Part shown: positions 18,483-29,237 of the stretch, piece by piece
Layout of the letters: every line of letters begins with the position of its first letter
Numbering within the stretch: the first letter of the stretch is position 1
Source of the DNA: Butyrivibrio hungatei
Lineage (GTDB): Bacteria > Bacillota > Clostridia > Lachnospirales > Lachnospiraceae
Direction of reading: 5' to 3'
Assembly (NCBI RefSeq): GCF_900101605.1
Contig: NZ_FMUR01000004.1
Coordinates: 186,001 to 250,000 of the forward strand
DNA length: 64,000 nucleotides
Position numbers and translations under genes: made by a program
Notes under the pieces: generated by a model
What the model was told of the DNA's origin: nothing
Databases searched by the model: none
What the model saw: the letters and a program-made list of their open reading frames with translations, nothing else

Positions 18483-20963
18483 TTAATCGTTTTTCTTGAT
18501 ATTTTTTAATGTGTAGACTGAGTAAATTACCAATAAAGCCGCTCCTGCGATTGACATTATAAGACCTGTCTTGAATCCTTCAGGTGTGTAGGTAACTCTG
18601 ATATCATGAACTCCGGCAGGCACAGGAATAGCCATAAGTCCGTAATCTGCCTTCACTATATCCGTATCCTGTCCGTCAACCTTGCAGCTAAAGCCTTCCG
18701 TTGCGGGAACAGAGAAGAACAAAAGTCTTCCCTCGGCAAGATTGGCTGTCTTTGCACTAAATCCGTATGTATCGGTCGTAAATGATGTGCAGGCAGTCTG
18801 TGCCCTCTTTTTGCACTCATCGGTAAACCTGCTGTATGTCAGGCTTCCTTCTGACAATTCCTCGGACTTGATCTCTTCCATTCCAAGTGCATCCGCATAT
18901 TTGAGCGCATCCTCAGATGAAAGAATGAGGACTCTGGCAAGTTCATAGTCATAATCCGCAGGATCGAGGTCGCCCCACTCATCTTCTGTTATGTAGTAGT
19001 CATAAGCAAATCCGATAGGAATATAATTTGCATTCTCAAATACATCAAATCCATCCTGATTATCGCGGAACGAATATCCCTCGGTACCCTCACCGTTGTT
19101 GAAGATCCTGTCCTTACTTACCTGCGCGTTTTCCATGTAATATCTTGCAGATAAGATTGAACGTATACCCGCTCTGTTGACCGGAATATTAGTCTCAACG
19201 GTTCTTGTGATACCTGCAGTACCGTCAAGGAAATCAAAGATCTCGGACGGAACCGTACTTAAGAAGCAATGGATCGAAGGTATTCCCCATACCATATCGT
19301 AGTTGGTCGATGTACTGTCTACTTCGCCTCTGCAAAAAGTCGACTGATCAACGGTAACTTTGTTAAAGAGCATCTGATTCTGCCACTTCTCTTTTCCCTT
19401 GTCGGAAATAATGGAACTTCCGTTGACAATCGGAACATATGTAGAGATAACGCAGCTTATAATTACAATTCCAAGAACGATATGATCTCTTAAGCTGATA
19501 CGAAGCCTTATCTTCTTCTCTTCAAGTAAGTTCTTCTCAACCTTAAAGCGCTTTGGAATGGCAAATACGGTCATCAAAAGCATAAATGAAAGAATCGAAG
19601 ACCACAGAAGATCCTTTGTAAAAATGGAAACGTTCTCGGTCATATTAAAGAAGACTATGTCTCCTTTATCATTCTTCGAAGGAAGAAGGTATACAACCAC
19701 AAAGAACAGGAACATCAAAACCGCAGCAACGGCGCCCCTCTTCATGTGTATTGACTTACCGCGTTCAGCCGCTTCCGCAGTCATAAGGCACATAATAAGG
19801 ATAGGCATATAGAACCATCTAGCATAATATGAGCTGTTAAACATCGAAAATGCCGCATTAAACACAGGCACTACCGCGATAACGGCGCAAACGGTAATAA
19901 GTATCTTCTGCCAGTTCTTTTTCTTCTTGTTCTGTAAAAAATAAGCGATGACGCCAGAAATACCAAACAAAGGAATATAAGCCGCAAGAGATGCGTTCTT
20001 AACGGTTCCCGTGTAAAAAAGTGTTCCTTTTCCGATGATATCGGGAAGCATCGAAAGACTCTTTACGATATCAAAGATAAGCTTCTCACTCGGATAAACG
20101 AGCATATCATAGCCGTTTATATAATTATCAAGTCTTGTATTTCCCTGAACTCCGACAAACGCCTGCATCAGGAAAAATCCTGCAAGCAAAACTCCGACAA
20201 CTCCCGCAGCAAAAGCTCTTCCGAATCTCACTGCAACAGTCTCTTTATCTTCAAGGTCGACATATCTGATAAGGAAATAGAGAACCAGAAAGACAACCTG
20301 TCCAAAGAAGAAGTAATAATTTATGACAGACATAAATGTTGTCATAAGCGCAAAAAGCACAAACGGCTTTCCGGCAAGATTAAACTTACCGTCTTTTCTT
20401 GCAGGCACATTCATAAGGTTGTCAAATGCCAAAAGGAATAACGGAAAGAATGCAACGGCATCCGTGAAATGATTGAATACAATGTTGCATGCATTAAATC
20501 CCGAAAAAGCATAGAGATAGCCACCTATCATGGCATATGTATACTTATGTACATATTTTCTTATATACAGATAAGCGCATGTTGCCGAAACGGCATATTT
20601 AAGTGCCATAAGAAACGGCATCATAAACGGGATCGCACTCTCGGGAAAAAGAGTGGTCAACCAAAAGAATGGGCTTCCCCAAAGATAAAATGCAAAATCT
20701 CCGAACATTGTTCCGCCAAGATCGATATTCCAGTTCCAAAAGAACTGTCCGCTTCTTACGGCTCTGTGCGCAACAATGTAAAACGGAATCTGCTGTACAT
20801 TATAATCACCGTAATAGAAAAACGGCATTCCTCTCTTGATAAGAATAGGAAGTACAGCGATCACATACATAAGGTATGCACTAAGAAACACTACCACAGG
20901 TACATACCAGCTTTTTTCCGTAATTTTCTTCTTAGTATTTGTAGTATCCAAACCAGTTTCCAA
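18483..20963 (-). CDS. YfhO family membrane protein
   Basis: This is an 826 aa polytopic membrane protein of the YfhO family, which in Bacillus and Listeria adds sugars to lipoteichoic or wall teichoic acid from a lipid-linked donor outside the cell (GT-C fold). About a dozen hydrophobic segments fill residues 20-530. A large extracytoplasmic domain follows (about 535-795), and a final helix (about 797-817) ends with a Lys-rich tail. The N-terminal loop after the first helix contains FFYYGDYNVQQIPFY, matching the acidic catalytic loop of GT-C enzymes. The start is TTG at 20963 with GAGGAG upstream. The substrate in this organism is unknown. Confidence 0.85.
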   Translation of the reverse strand: METGLDTTNTKKKITEKSWYVPVVVFLSAYLMYVIAVLPILIKRGMPFFYYGDYNVQQIPFYIVAHRAVRSGQFFWNWNIDLGGTMFGDFAFYLWGSPFFWLTTLFPESAIPFMMPFLMALKYAVSATCAYLYIRKYVHKYTYAMIGGYLYAFSGFNACNIVFNHFTDAVAFFPLFLLAFDNLMNVPARKDGKFNLAGKPFVLFALMTTFMSVINYYFFFGQVVFLVLYFLIRYVDLEDKETVAVRFGRAFAAGVVGVLLAGFFLMQAFVGVQGNTRLDNYINGYDMLVYPSEKLIFDIVKSLSMLPDIIGKGTLFYTGTVKNASLAAYIPLFGISGVIAYFLQNKKKKNWQKILITVCAVIAVVPVFNAAFSMFNSSYYARWFYMPILIMCLMTAEAAERGKSIHMKRGAVAAVLMFLFFVVVYLLPSKNDKGDIVFFNMTENVSIFTKDLLWSSILSFMLLMTVFAIPKRFKVEKNLLEEKKIRLRISLRDHIVLGIVIISCVISTYVPIVNGSSIISDKGKEKWQNQMLFNKVTVDQSTFCRGEVDSTSTNYDMVWGIPSIHCFLSTVPSEIFDFLDGTAGITRTVETNIPVNRAGIRSILSARYYMENAQVSKDRIFNNGEGTEGYSFRDNQDGFDVFENANYIPIGFAYDYYITEDEWGDLDPADYDYELARVLILSSEDALKYADALGMEEIKSEELSEGSLTYSRFTDECKKRAQTACTSFTTDTYGFSAKTANLAEGRLLFFSVPATEGFSCKVDGQDTDIVKADYGLMAIPVPAGVHDIRVTYTPEGFKTGLIMSIAGAALLVIYSVYTLKNIKKND

Positions 20964-20997
20964 AATAATCTCCTCTATAATAAAAATTACTCAACCT

Positions 20998-21039
20998 AAA
21001 GAAAAAGAGTGTCGCCATTTAAAACAAACGACACTCTTT
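20998..21039 (-). terminator. Terminator after ilvC
   Basis: On the minus strand an 11-bp stem (AAAGAGTGTCG with CGACACTCTTT, 14-base loop) is followed by TTCTTT, about 47 bases after the ilvC stop. It separates ilvC from yfhO. Confidence 0.85.
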
Positions 21040-21085
21040 CTATATTATCCCTATTTTGAAACAATTTCAATTATATGCTAAAGGA

Positions 21086-22132
<1,047 letters not shown>

Positions 22133-22221
22133 TCATTTTTAAATCCTATAATTCATATATATTTTGAATGATCAAAATCATATACTATCAATAAAAAGAT
22201 ATTTGCCCATGATATAAAAGC

Positions 22222-22725
22222 TCAGTCATCCAAATAGATAACTTTGTCTGTTCCTCTTCCGAGTCCTGCGATTCCCGTTCTTGCAAGTTCAAGGATCTCA
22301 TATCCTTCCAGAAGTTTAAGGAAAGCATCAATCTTTGACTGATTACCCGTGATCTCAACAATTACCGAATCAATGCTGACATCAACGATATTTCCCCTGA
22401 ATACATTTGCCGTAGCAAGAATACTCTGTCTCTGCTCCGCAGCGGCCTTAACCTTGACCATCGCAAGTTCTCTGTAAACACTGTCTGAAGGTGTAAGTTC
22501 GTGAATATCTCTCACATCCACCAGCTTGGAAACCTGCTTCTCAATCTGATCGAGTATTACGTCATCGCCTGCCGCAACTATCGTGATCCTGGTATATCTG
22601 GGATCGGCAGTCACGCCTGCCGTGATACTCTCGATATTATATCCTCTTCTTGAAAACAAACCCGAAATTCTCGAAAGAACACCGGGATTATTGTCTACGA
22701 GAAGCTGAAATACTTTTTTCTGCAT
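22222..22725 (-). CDS. ilvN: Acetolactate synthase regulatory subunit (copy 1)
   Basis: This is a 167 aa acetohydroxyacid synthase small subunit: an N-terminal ACT domain (VFQLLVDNNPGVLSRISGLFSRRGYNI, given here in part: NNPGVLSRISGLFSRRGYNI) and a C-terminal second ACT-like domain (VIVEITGNQSKIDAFLKLL). The GVLSRISGLFSRRGYNIES signature binds valine in feedback-sensitive enzymes. The frame opens at 22767, but AAGGAG before the ATG at 22725 and the family N-terminus support the shorter protein. It has its own promoter and lies before ilvC, apart from the copy next to ilvB. Confidence 0.93.
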   Translation of the reverse strand: MQKKVFQLLVDNNPGVLSRISGLFSRRGYNIESITAGVTADPRYTRITIVAAGDDVILDQIEKQVSKLVDVRDIHELTPSDSVYRELAMVKVKAAAEQRQSILATANVFRGNIVDVSIDSVIVEITGNQSKIDAFLKLLEGYEILELARTGIAGLGRGTDKVIYLDD

Positions 22726-22791
22726 TTTTCTTTCTGCTCCTTTGATTATTTCAGGATAAAAATACACCCTGTTTTTTAACCAATTAAATGA

Positions 22792-22820
22792 ATTGTAGCA
22801 CTAGAAACTCATACATTCAA
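22792..22820 (-). promoter_or_regulatory. Sigma-A-type promoter for ilvN-ilvC
   Basis: On the minus strand TTGAAT (-35) and TACAAT (-10) are separated by exactly 17 bases. Transcription would start about 60 bases before the ilvN ATG. This suggests ilvN-ilvC is a unit separate from metH-ilvB. Confidence 0.7.
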
Positions 22821-22898
22821 CAAGTTTTTCTTTTTTGCTTTAAACTTATATCGTTGCAACTTGATAAAGTGCTGTATTGACGGTTTTTCCCATGCAAA

Positions 22899-23381
22899 TT
22901 ATTGTTCTTTACATTTTGTGAGTGCGACCGTTCCGGTGCGTGCGATCTCAACAATGCTGACGCTTCTTAGCATCTCGATAAAGAGCTCTATTCTCTCCGA
23001 TGTATCACAGATCTGAATAACCATCATGTTCTTTGACATATCGACAATCTGCGCATTCATGATCTGGCAGTTTTCCATGATGTCTCTTCTGTTTTCCTTG
23101 TTATATTTTACCTTGATAAGCATTAGTTCTCTGTTTATGCTAAGGCTCTCTTTAAATGTCTTTACCTTGATGACGTCTATCTTCTTATTAAGCTGCTTTT
23201 CTATCTGCTCGATCGTGCGCTCATCTCCGGAAGATACGATAGTCATACAGGATACGCTCTTATCGGCAGTCTCACCTACAACAAGTGAATCAATATTGAA
23301 ATTTCTTCTTGAGAACAATCCGGATACCTTTGAAAGAACACCGGCTCTGTTTTCTACAAGAACTGAATAAATACGCTTCAT
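22899..23381 (-). CDS. Acetolactate synthase regulatory subunit (copy 2, ACT domain)
   Basis: This is a 160 aa ALS small-subunit homologue directly downstream of ilvB (39 bases). The ACT signature reads ENRAGVLSKVSGLFSRRNFN. The protein diverges clearly from copy 1 in the second half (CQIMNAQIVDMSKNMMVIQI) and has VGETAD where copy 1 has AGVTAD. Both keep the Gly at the effector-binding turn. It probably forms the holoenzyme with the adjacent large subunit; the role of having two is unclear. A GAGGAG site precedes the ATG. Confidence 0.9.
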   Translation of the reverse strand: MKRIYSVLVENRAGVLSKVSGLFSRRNFNIDSLVVGETADKSVSCMTIVSSGDERTIEQIEKQLNKKIDVIKVKTFKESLSINRELMLIKVKYNKENRRDIMENCQIMNAQIVDMSKNMMVIQICDTSERIELFIEMLRSVSIVEIARTGTVALTKCKEQ

Positions 23382-23420
23382 AATGGGCTCCTCTTATAAT
23401 TTCTAATATGACGACGGTTA

Positions 23421-25052
23421 TTACTTCTCTCCGGTAAGTTCCATCGGATCGACGCAAACTTCCATAAGAGCCGACTTATCATCCTTAAGGAATTTCTTAA
23501 GTTCGGCTTCTACATCGCTGTTTCCGTCAACCTTCGCATAATCCATTCCATATGCTGCCGCAATAAGAGAAAGATCCGGATCACCCTGAAGTTCAACCAT
23601 TGAATAATTGTCATTATAAGCATAATGCTGATGCTCTCTTACCATTCCGAGGAAACCGTTCTTCATGACAACAATCTTTACGTTAATTCCGTACTGACGC
23701 ATTGTCGCAAGCTCCATCATGGACATCTGGAAAGCACCGTCACCCGTAACGGCAACAACCTGTTTTTTCTTATCGACAAGCTTTGCGCCCATAGCTGCAG
23801 GGATTGAATATCCCATAGTTCCCATACCACCGGATGTTATGAATCTGCCGTTCTTTACTATATGATAAGAACAGGACCACATCTGGTTCTGACCTACATC
23901 CGCTACATAGATTGCATCATCTTCCATGATCTCTGAAAGTTTTACTATAAAATCCTTAGGCTTAACATAGCCTTTCTTTGCGGGTTTAACCTTAACAGCG
24001 GCTTCTTTCTTGTATCCGTTTAAGATCTCAAGCCACTGAGAATGATCGTCCGCTCTATCGTCCTGAGCAAGAAAATCTGCAAAAATATGCTTGATATCAC
24101 CTACAAGAGGAATTGTTGGACCGACATTTTTGCCAATCTCGGCGGGATCTACGTCGATATGGACCATAACCTTGTTCTCAGTAATAAGATCGGGTCTGTT
24201 TACGGCTCTGTCAGCCACTCTCGCACCTACCATAAGTAAGAGATCCGATTCATTCATAGCCCTGTTGGCATAACTCTGTCCGTTATTTCCGACCATACCA
24301 AAATATAAAGGATGTTCGGTCGGCATTACACCGATACCCATCATCGTAGAAACAACAGGCACGCTGTTAAGCTCAGCAAACTTTCTGATCTCAGCGGTCG
24401 CCTTGCTTAAGTGAACACCGCCTCCGACACAGATAATAGGTCTCTTCGCCTTCTCAACTTCTTTTATTACTTTCTTTATCTGAACCATATTTCCCTTAAC
24501 TGTGGGCTTATAGGTTCTCATGGAAATCGTCTCGGGATAGCTGAATTTCCCTTCAAGCTGCGCATTCTGCACGTCAAAAGGAATATCTATAAGGACAGGT
24601 CCTTTTCGTCCCGTTCCCGCAAGATAAAAAGCTTCTTTAAAAATCCTGGGAATGTCATTAACATCCCTTACAAGATAACTGTATTTTACAAAAGACTCAA
24701 CAGCGCCCGTGATGTCAGCTTCCTGAAAAACATCACTTCCTATCATGTCGCTGTTTACCTGACCTGTGATAGCAACAAGAGGTATACTGTCGGCATAGGC
24801 AGTGGCAATACCTGTAATAAGATTTGTGGCACCGGGGCCCGAAGTCACGGCGCAGACACCTACTTTACCGCTTATCCTTGCATATCCGTTGGCACAATGT
24901 GCAGCATTCTGCTCGGTTCTGATAAGCACTCTCTTAATGTCCGTTTCGAGAATCTTGTTCCAAAAAGGATCTATCGCAACTCCCGAATAACCGAATACAA
25001 CTTCTGTCTTCTCTTTTTCAAGGCATTTTACTATAGCCTCAGCTCCTATCAT
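23421..25052 (-). CDS. ilvB: Acetolactate synthase large subunit (ThDP-dependent)
   Basis: The catalytic subunit condenses pyruvate with pyruvate or 2-ketobutyrate. The 543 aa protein has the three ThDP-enzyme domains: N-terminal PYR domain with catalytic Glu in RTEQNAAHCANGYAR (about 41-55), central domain, and PP domain with the ThDP motif VTGDGAFQMSMMELATM (about 426). The N-terminal loop reads GYSGVAIDPFW rather than the usual GYPGGAxxPxYD, and the GMVRxW segment reads GMVREHQ, so the Trp that favours 2-ketobutyrate in E. coli enzymes is His here. The adjacent small-subunit gene supports ALS function, but this is a divergent type. It lies 24 bases after metH, with GGAGG before the ATG. 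Confidence 0.9.
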   Translation of the reverse strand: MIGAEAIVKCLEKEKTEVVFGYSGVAIDPFWNKILETDIKRVLIRTEQNAAHCANGYARISGKVGVCAVTSGPGATNLITGIATAYADSIPLVAITGQVNSDMIGSDVFQEADITGAVESFVKYSYLVRDVNDIPRIFKEAFYLAGTGRKGPVLIDIPFDVQNAQLEGKFSYPETISMRTYKPTVKGNMVQIKKVIKEVEKAKRPIICVGGGVHLSKATAEIRKFAELNSVPVVSTMMGIGVMPTEHPLYFGMVGNNGQSYANRAMNESDLLLMVGARVADRAVNRPDLITENKVMVHIDVDPAEIGKNVGPTIPLVGDIKHIFADFLAQDDRADDHSQWLEILNGYKKEAAVKVKPAKKGYVKPKDFIVKLSEIMEDDAIYVADVGQNQMWSCSYHIVKNGRFITSGGMGTMGYSIPAAMGAKLVDKKKQVVAVTGDGAFQMSMMELATMRQYGINVKIVVMKNGFLGMVREHQHYAYNDNYSMVELQGDPDLSLIAAAYGMDYAKVDGNSDVEAELKKFLKDDKSALMEVCVDPMELTGEK

Positions 25053-25076
25053 GTCATTCCTCCAAAATCTATTCTA

Positions 25077-27545
25077 TTAATCTATGCTTAAAATCTGCTT
25101 TACCAGCCTCACCGCGTCAGCCGCATCGGTCGAATATCCATCCGCTCCAATCTCTTCCGCATAATCGGGTGTAACAACGGCGCCACCGATTATTATCTTG
25201 GAATCAAGATTTTCTTCGTGAGCAAGATCGACAACGTTTCTCATTTCCTTCATCGTTGTTGTCATAAGTGCAGAAAGAGCTATAATACTCGCATTATTTT
25301 CCTTTGCAGCCTTAACTATTTCTTCCTTCGGAACATCCTTTCCGAGGTCGATAACATTAAAGCCGTAGTTCTTAAGCATAAGTGCCACAAGATTCTTACC
25401 GATATCGTGAATATCACCGTGAACCGTTGCGATAACGATCGCAGGAAGTTCCTTTCCGTCATCGTCTCCGCCCTTAAGCAAAGGCTCGAGATATGCAATC
25501 GATAATTTCATCGCCTCCGCGCCCGCAATAAGCTGCGGAAGGAAATACTTTCCTTTGTCAAAAAGATCTCCGACTTCATTTATCGCAGGCATGAGCACGG
25601 TATCCAAAATAACCCTCGGCTCAATTCCCATATTCACGGCTTTCTCGGTATTCTTTACAATGCTTCTCTTAGAACCCGTGAGCACATCTTTTTTTATTAT
25701 ATCAAGAATATCCTCATCAGAGTTAGTGGTGATTTTAACCTCTTTTCCAGAAGATGCACCACTCTCATTCTTCATTTCATACCGCTGCATCCTCTGGATA
25801 TAACGAAGATCCGCGCCTTCTTTCTTCTTAAGAAGGTCCGATGCAAAAGCAGCATTTACAAGCATTTCCTGAGACGGATTGGCAATTGCCATGGAAAGTC
25901 CCTTTTCTATTGCCATAGTCAAAAATGCCGTATTTACATTACTTCTCTGAGGAAGTCCGAATGATATATTTGAAAGTCCGCATATTGTAGCGAAATCATT
26001 TTTATAACAATAATCTATCGTATCCAGAGTATTTAAAGCAGCCGCAGGATCGGCGCCGACTGTCGCAACAAGACCGTCGACAACAATATCCTGTTTGGTC
26101 ATTCCCATATCTTTGGCCATCCCGGAGAGTTTTTCTATATTTCCGATCTTCTCCTCAGTATTCTTTGGAAGTCCCTCGGGATTAAGAGGAAGCAGGATGA
26201 ACATTGCTCCGTATTTCTTTGCGATTGGAAGGAATACCTCTGCTTTACCCTTTTCAAGCGATATTGAATTCATAAGCGCTCTTCCCGGATATCTTCTGAG
26301 TGCCGCTTCCATAACTTCCGCGCTGCTTGTATCAAGGCAAAGAGGAAGGTCCGTTATTGAAGTAACTTCCTCCATAACCGTGAGCATCATGGCTTTTTCG
26401 TCGATTCCGCTCATTCCGACATTTACATCAAGAATTGATGCGCCGTCTTCTTCCTGCTTCTCAGCAAAGTCGATGACCATATCAAGATTGCCCTCTCGAA
26501 GCTGCTCCTGAAGTTTCTTCTTACCGGTAGGATTAATTCTCTCGCCTACTATCATGAAAAGATCGTCCATTCCAAATGAAAGACTGCTTCTCTCGGAAGA
26601 AAGATATCTCTTTGATGGATCTTTTCTGCGGATCGGATTTCCGTCATCATCTCTTATTGTGGACGGCTTAAGCTCGCCGTATTTATTTTTAAGCCCTCTT
26701 ATAAAGTCGGGTGTTGTTCCACAGCATCCGCCAAGAACCGACGCACCTGCATTTATAAGTTTCTCCATCTCGACAACAAAGGTCTCGCAGTCCATGTCAT
26801 ACTCTGTATTTCCGTTTTCATCAACGGAAGGAAGTCCTGCGTTTGGCTTTGCAATGATCGGAATGCTTGTTACAGAAGCCATGTTACTGATGATCTCAAC
26901 CATCTTATCGGGCCCCGTCGAACAGTTTGCACCTATCGCGCATGCACCGAGTGCCTCAAGTGTGATCGCACTTGCCGCAGCATCGGAACCAAAAAGAGTT
27001 CTGCCGTCAGCTTCAAATGTAAGAGTCACCATTACGGCAAGATCAGAAACTTCTTTTGCCGCAATGAGCGCAGCTCTGCACTCCTGAAGGCTCATCATCG
27101 TCTCGACGACAAGAAGATCGCAGCCCGCTTTTTCAAGAATGCCGATCTGTTCCTTATAAACGTCAACAAGCTCCTCAAAATCAAGGTCACCTATTGGCTT
27201 TAACTGCTTACCCGTCATCGTAAGATCACCTGCAACAAGTGCCCTTCCTCCGACAGCTTCCTTTGAAAGTTTGATCAGCTCAGAATTTATCTCTTCAATT
27301 CTTCCTTCAAAGCCATAGTCCGCAAGCTTTATCCTGTTTCCCGTAAAAGTGGGCGCATAAACAATATCGGAACCCGCGTCGGCATAATCGCTCTGAAGCT
27401 TCTTCATAACATCTTTATGATTAAGAATCCAGTCCTCAGGGCACACTCCGACCGGCATTCCGGCCTTTATTAGATTTGAGCCGGTTGCTCCGTCAAGAAA
27501 TATTACCCTGTCACTACTAAATTTCAAAAATTCTTCTCTGGTCAT
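25077..27545 (-). CDS. metH: Cobalamin-dependent methionine synthase without activation domain
   Basis: This 822 aa protein transfers the methyl group of methyl-THF to homocysteine through cobalamin. Domain order: homocysteine methyltransferase (about 1-290, zinc site GGCCGTTP), pterin-binding (about 325-590, VGERINPTGKKKL), cobalamin cap (about 620-690) and cobalamin-binding (about 695-820, HGDIHDIGKNLV with the base-off histidine). The AdoMet-binding reactivation domain of the 1,200 aa E. coli enzyme is absent, as in many Clostridia where it is a separate protein. It is followed by ilvB at 24 bases and preceded by an acyltransferase gene 3 bases upstream. Confidence 0.95.
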   Translation of the reverse strand: MTREEFLKFSSDRVIFLDGATGSNLIKAGMPVGVCPEDWILNHKDVMKKLQSDYADAGSDIVYAPTFTGNRIKLADYGFEGRIEEINSELIKLSKEAVGGRALVAGDLTMTGKQLKPIGDLDFEELVDVYKEQIGILEKAGCDLLVVETMMSLQECRAALIAAKEVSDLAVMVTLTFEADGRTLFGSDAAASAITLEALGACAIGANCSTGPDKMVEIISNMASVTSIPIIAKPNAGLPSVDENGNTEYDMDCETFVVEMEKLINAGASVLGGCCGTTPDFIRGLKNKYGELKPSTIRDDDGNPIRRKDPSKRYLSSERSSLSFGMDDLFMIVGERINPTGKKKLQEQLREGNLDMVIDFAEKQEEDGASILDVNVGMSGIDEKAMMLTVMEEVTSITDLPLCLDTSSAEVMEAALRRYPGRALMNSISLEKGKAEVFLPIAKKYGAMFILLPLNPEGLPKNTEEKIGNIEKLSGMAKDMGMTKQDIVVDGLVATVGADPAAALNTLDTIDYCYKNDFATICGLSNISFGLPQRSNVNTAFLTMAIEKGLSMAIANPSQEMLVNAAFASDLLKKKEGADLRYIQRMQRYEMKNESGASSGKEVKITTNSDEDILDIIKKDVLTGSKRSIVKNTEKAVNMGIEPRVILDTVLMPAINEVGDLFDKGKYFLPQLIAGAEAMKLSIAYLEPLLKGGDDDGKELPAIVIATVHGDIHDIGKNLVALMLKNYGFNVIDLGKDVPKEEIVKAAKENNASIIALSALMTTTMKEMRNVVDLAHEENLDSKIIIGGAVVTPDYAEEIGADGYSTDAADAVRLVKQILSID

Positions 27546-27548
27546 AGA

Positions 27549-28610
27549 TCACTTTCCTTTTATAAAAATCTTTCGCTTAAAAACTGCCGGAACAATATAA
27601 AAAATCAAAAGACATAATACCATCACCAAAATCGGTTTAAACCACATCGGCGGATAAGGTATCACCTCGCTATATGATAATCTATCAAGTACCGCAATAA
27701 CAAGTACATGATAATAGTAAATTACGTCAGAACTGTTTTTTCCGATCTTATATAAATATTTTCCGCAGGAAACTTCGCACTCGGACAAAAGAAACAATCC
27801 GATGACAGCAACAAGCGAACCGAAAAAGACTTCTTTTTTCCCAAAAACAAAAGCCTCTGCGATTGAACAGACAATCCCCGCTGCGACCAAAATAATGAAT
27901 AACGGCTTTTTCTTTGTCATCACTTCGGCATAAGAATCGCCGTATTCCTTTTTCTTTTCCCTAAAAATATCAGACAAAAGAATTCCCAAAAGCACAAACG
28001 GAAGTCCGACAAACAGCCAGTTCCTCATAACATACCACGTTGTAATGCTTATATCAAAAGGTCTTATCGGATAAAATGTCTGAAGCGCTTCTCCAAAATA
28101 TAACATAAAAAGAAGGCCCGCGATAAGCCATTTATACCATTTTCTGAGAACCCCCGCAAAGATATATATAAGCCCAATCACATAAATAAGTGCAAAAAGA
28201 AACCACATATGATCGAAAGTAAATACAGAATCATAAACAAAAGTGCCGGAATTAAAAAGCCCGAACCACAATGCTTCCTTAGGGGAATACTTGGATATAA
28301 GCCACTCTTTGACAGAATCTTTGAGATAAATATGTACTAAAAAAGAAAAGACAAAGTAAACGGAATATACAATCCCTGTGATTTTCAAAAGCTTAACAAG
28401 ATATTTTCCGCTCTTTTCCCTTATCTTCTCAGCATCATCATCGCCTTCCCGCAAAAGGAATCTGCCGGACAAAGCAAAGAAATAAGGCACGGCAATCCTA
28501 CTTACCGCATCCATCGCTGTTCCAAAGTTTCCCGGAAACCTTGTATGAATGACGATAACCAGCATACATGCTATGAACTTAACCAGATATAAGAATTTGT
28601 TTTCTTTCAT
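27549..28610 (-). CDS. Acyltransferase 3 family membrane protein
   Basis: This is a 353 aa polytopic membrane protein of the OafA/acyltransferase 3 type that O-acylates extracellular glycans or lipids. The N-terminal helix carries the family's catalytic-type signature FIACMLVIVIHTRFP (His near residue 22), followed by VPYFFALSGRFLL. About ten hydrophobic segments cover the length. It is followed 3 bases later by metH, although no functional link is obvious. The ribosome site before the ATG is weak. Confidence 0.82.
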   Translation of the reverse strand: MKENKFLYLVKFIACMLVIVIHTRFPGNFGTAMDAVSRIAVPYFFALSGRFLLREGDDDAEKIREKSGKYLVKLLKITGIVYSVYFVFSFLVHIYLKDSVKEWLISKYSPKEALWFGLFNSGTFVYDSVFTFDHMWFLFALIYVIGLIYIFAGVLRKWYKWLIAGLLFMLYFGEALQTFYPIRPFDISITTWYVMRNWLFVGLPFVLLGILLSDIFREKKKEYGDSYAEVMTKKKPLFIILVAAGIVCSIAEAFVFGKKEVFFGSLVAVIGLFLLSECEVSCGKYLYKIGKNSSDVIYYYHVLVIAVLDRLSYSEVIPYPPMWFKPILVMVLCLLIFYIVPAVFKRKIFIKGK

Positions 28611-28626
28611 TATTATTTTGCCATTT

Positions 28627-28658
28627 CAGAAAAGAAGCACTGATATTACTCAGTGCTT
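28627..28658 (-). terminator. Terminator at the end of the atp/lipoprotein transcript
   Basis: On the minus strand a 9-bp stem (AAGCACTGA with TCAGTGCTT) is followed by CTTTTC. The upstream arm lies inside the last codons of the lipoprotein gene. The T-tract is short, so some read-through into the acyltransferase gene is plausible. Confidence 0.65.
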
Positions 28659-29224
28659 TCTGTATCTTCTGTAATTTCTTCTGTTTCTGTTTCTTCTTCG
28701 TCATCACTTATGGTAGCAAACTTGAAAGAATCTTCGGTAGTTACCGAAACGCCTTCTTCCGTAGGATTCTCACCGTGAAGAACCTGCAACATAATGAAGG
28801 TTCTCTTATTTGCTCTCTCATAATACTGACTTGCAAGAGACAGGCTTTCTTCATCAAACTCATTGTCATATGCTTTGTGATAGCATTCATTTGCCATCTG
28901 CATATAATCTTTTGCCTCAGATGCAATCTCGGCAATGCCCGAAAATTCATTCGGAACTTCCAGATCCCCCATGGCTTTATAAGCCTCATTCATTTCATCA
29001 AGGTATCCGAGAAGTTCTTCCTTCGCAGAGTCGGAATCGGGATTTATACTGTTTATCGAACTATCATACTGAGCAAGTTTGTCATAAAACTCAGACATGC
29101 TCGCCTTATATGCAGAAAGAGCACTGTCCCCCTTCTTTCCGCACCCCGTCATAATTGTTAATACCATAAAAAATGACATGCAAAAAACAACATCAACAAT
29201 CTTGAATTTTCTCTTCTTTTCCAA
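28646..29224 (-). CDS. Lipoprotein of unknown function, downstream of atpC
   Basis: I do not recognise this family. From a TTG start at 29224 (GGAG six bases upstream) the product is 192 aa with a basic N-terminus, a hydrophobic stretch and a lipobox ending MTGC near residue 28, so it should be a membrane-anchored lipoprotein. The mature part is mainly helical and acidic (two amphipathic stretches around YKASMSEFYDKLAQYD and YYERANKRTFIMLQ), ending in a Glu/Thr-rich tail. The alternative ATG at 29236 has no ribosome site. It follows atpC by 13 bases and lies before the terminator, so it is probably co-transcribed with the ATP synthase genes. Confidence 0.7.
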   Translation of the reverse strand: MEKKRKFKIVDVVFCMSFFMVLTIMTGCGKKGDSALSAYKASMSEFYDKLAQYDSSINSINPDSDSAKEELLGYLDEMNEAYKAMGDLEVPNEFSGIAEIASEAKDYMQMANECYHKAYDNEFDEESLSLASQYYERANKRTFIMLQVLHGENPTEEGVSVTTEDSFKFATISDDEEETETEEITEDTESTE

Positions 29225-29237
29225 AACAATCTCCATA

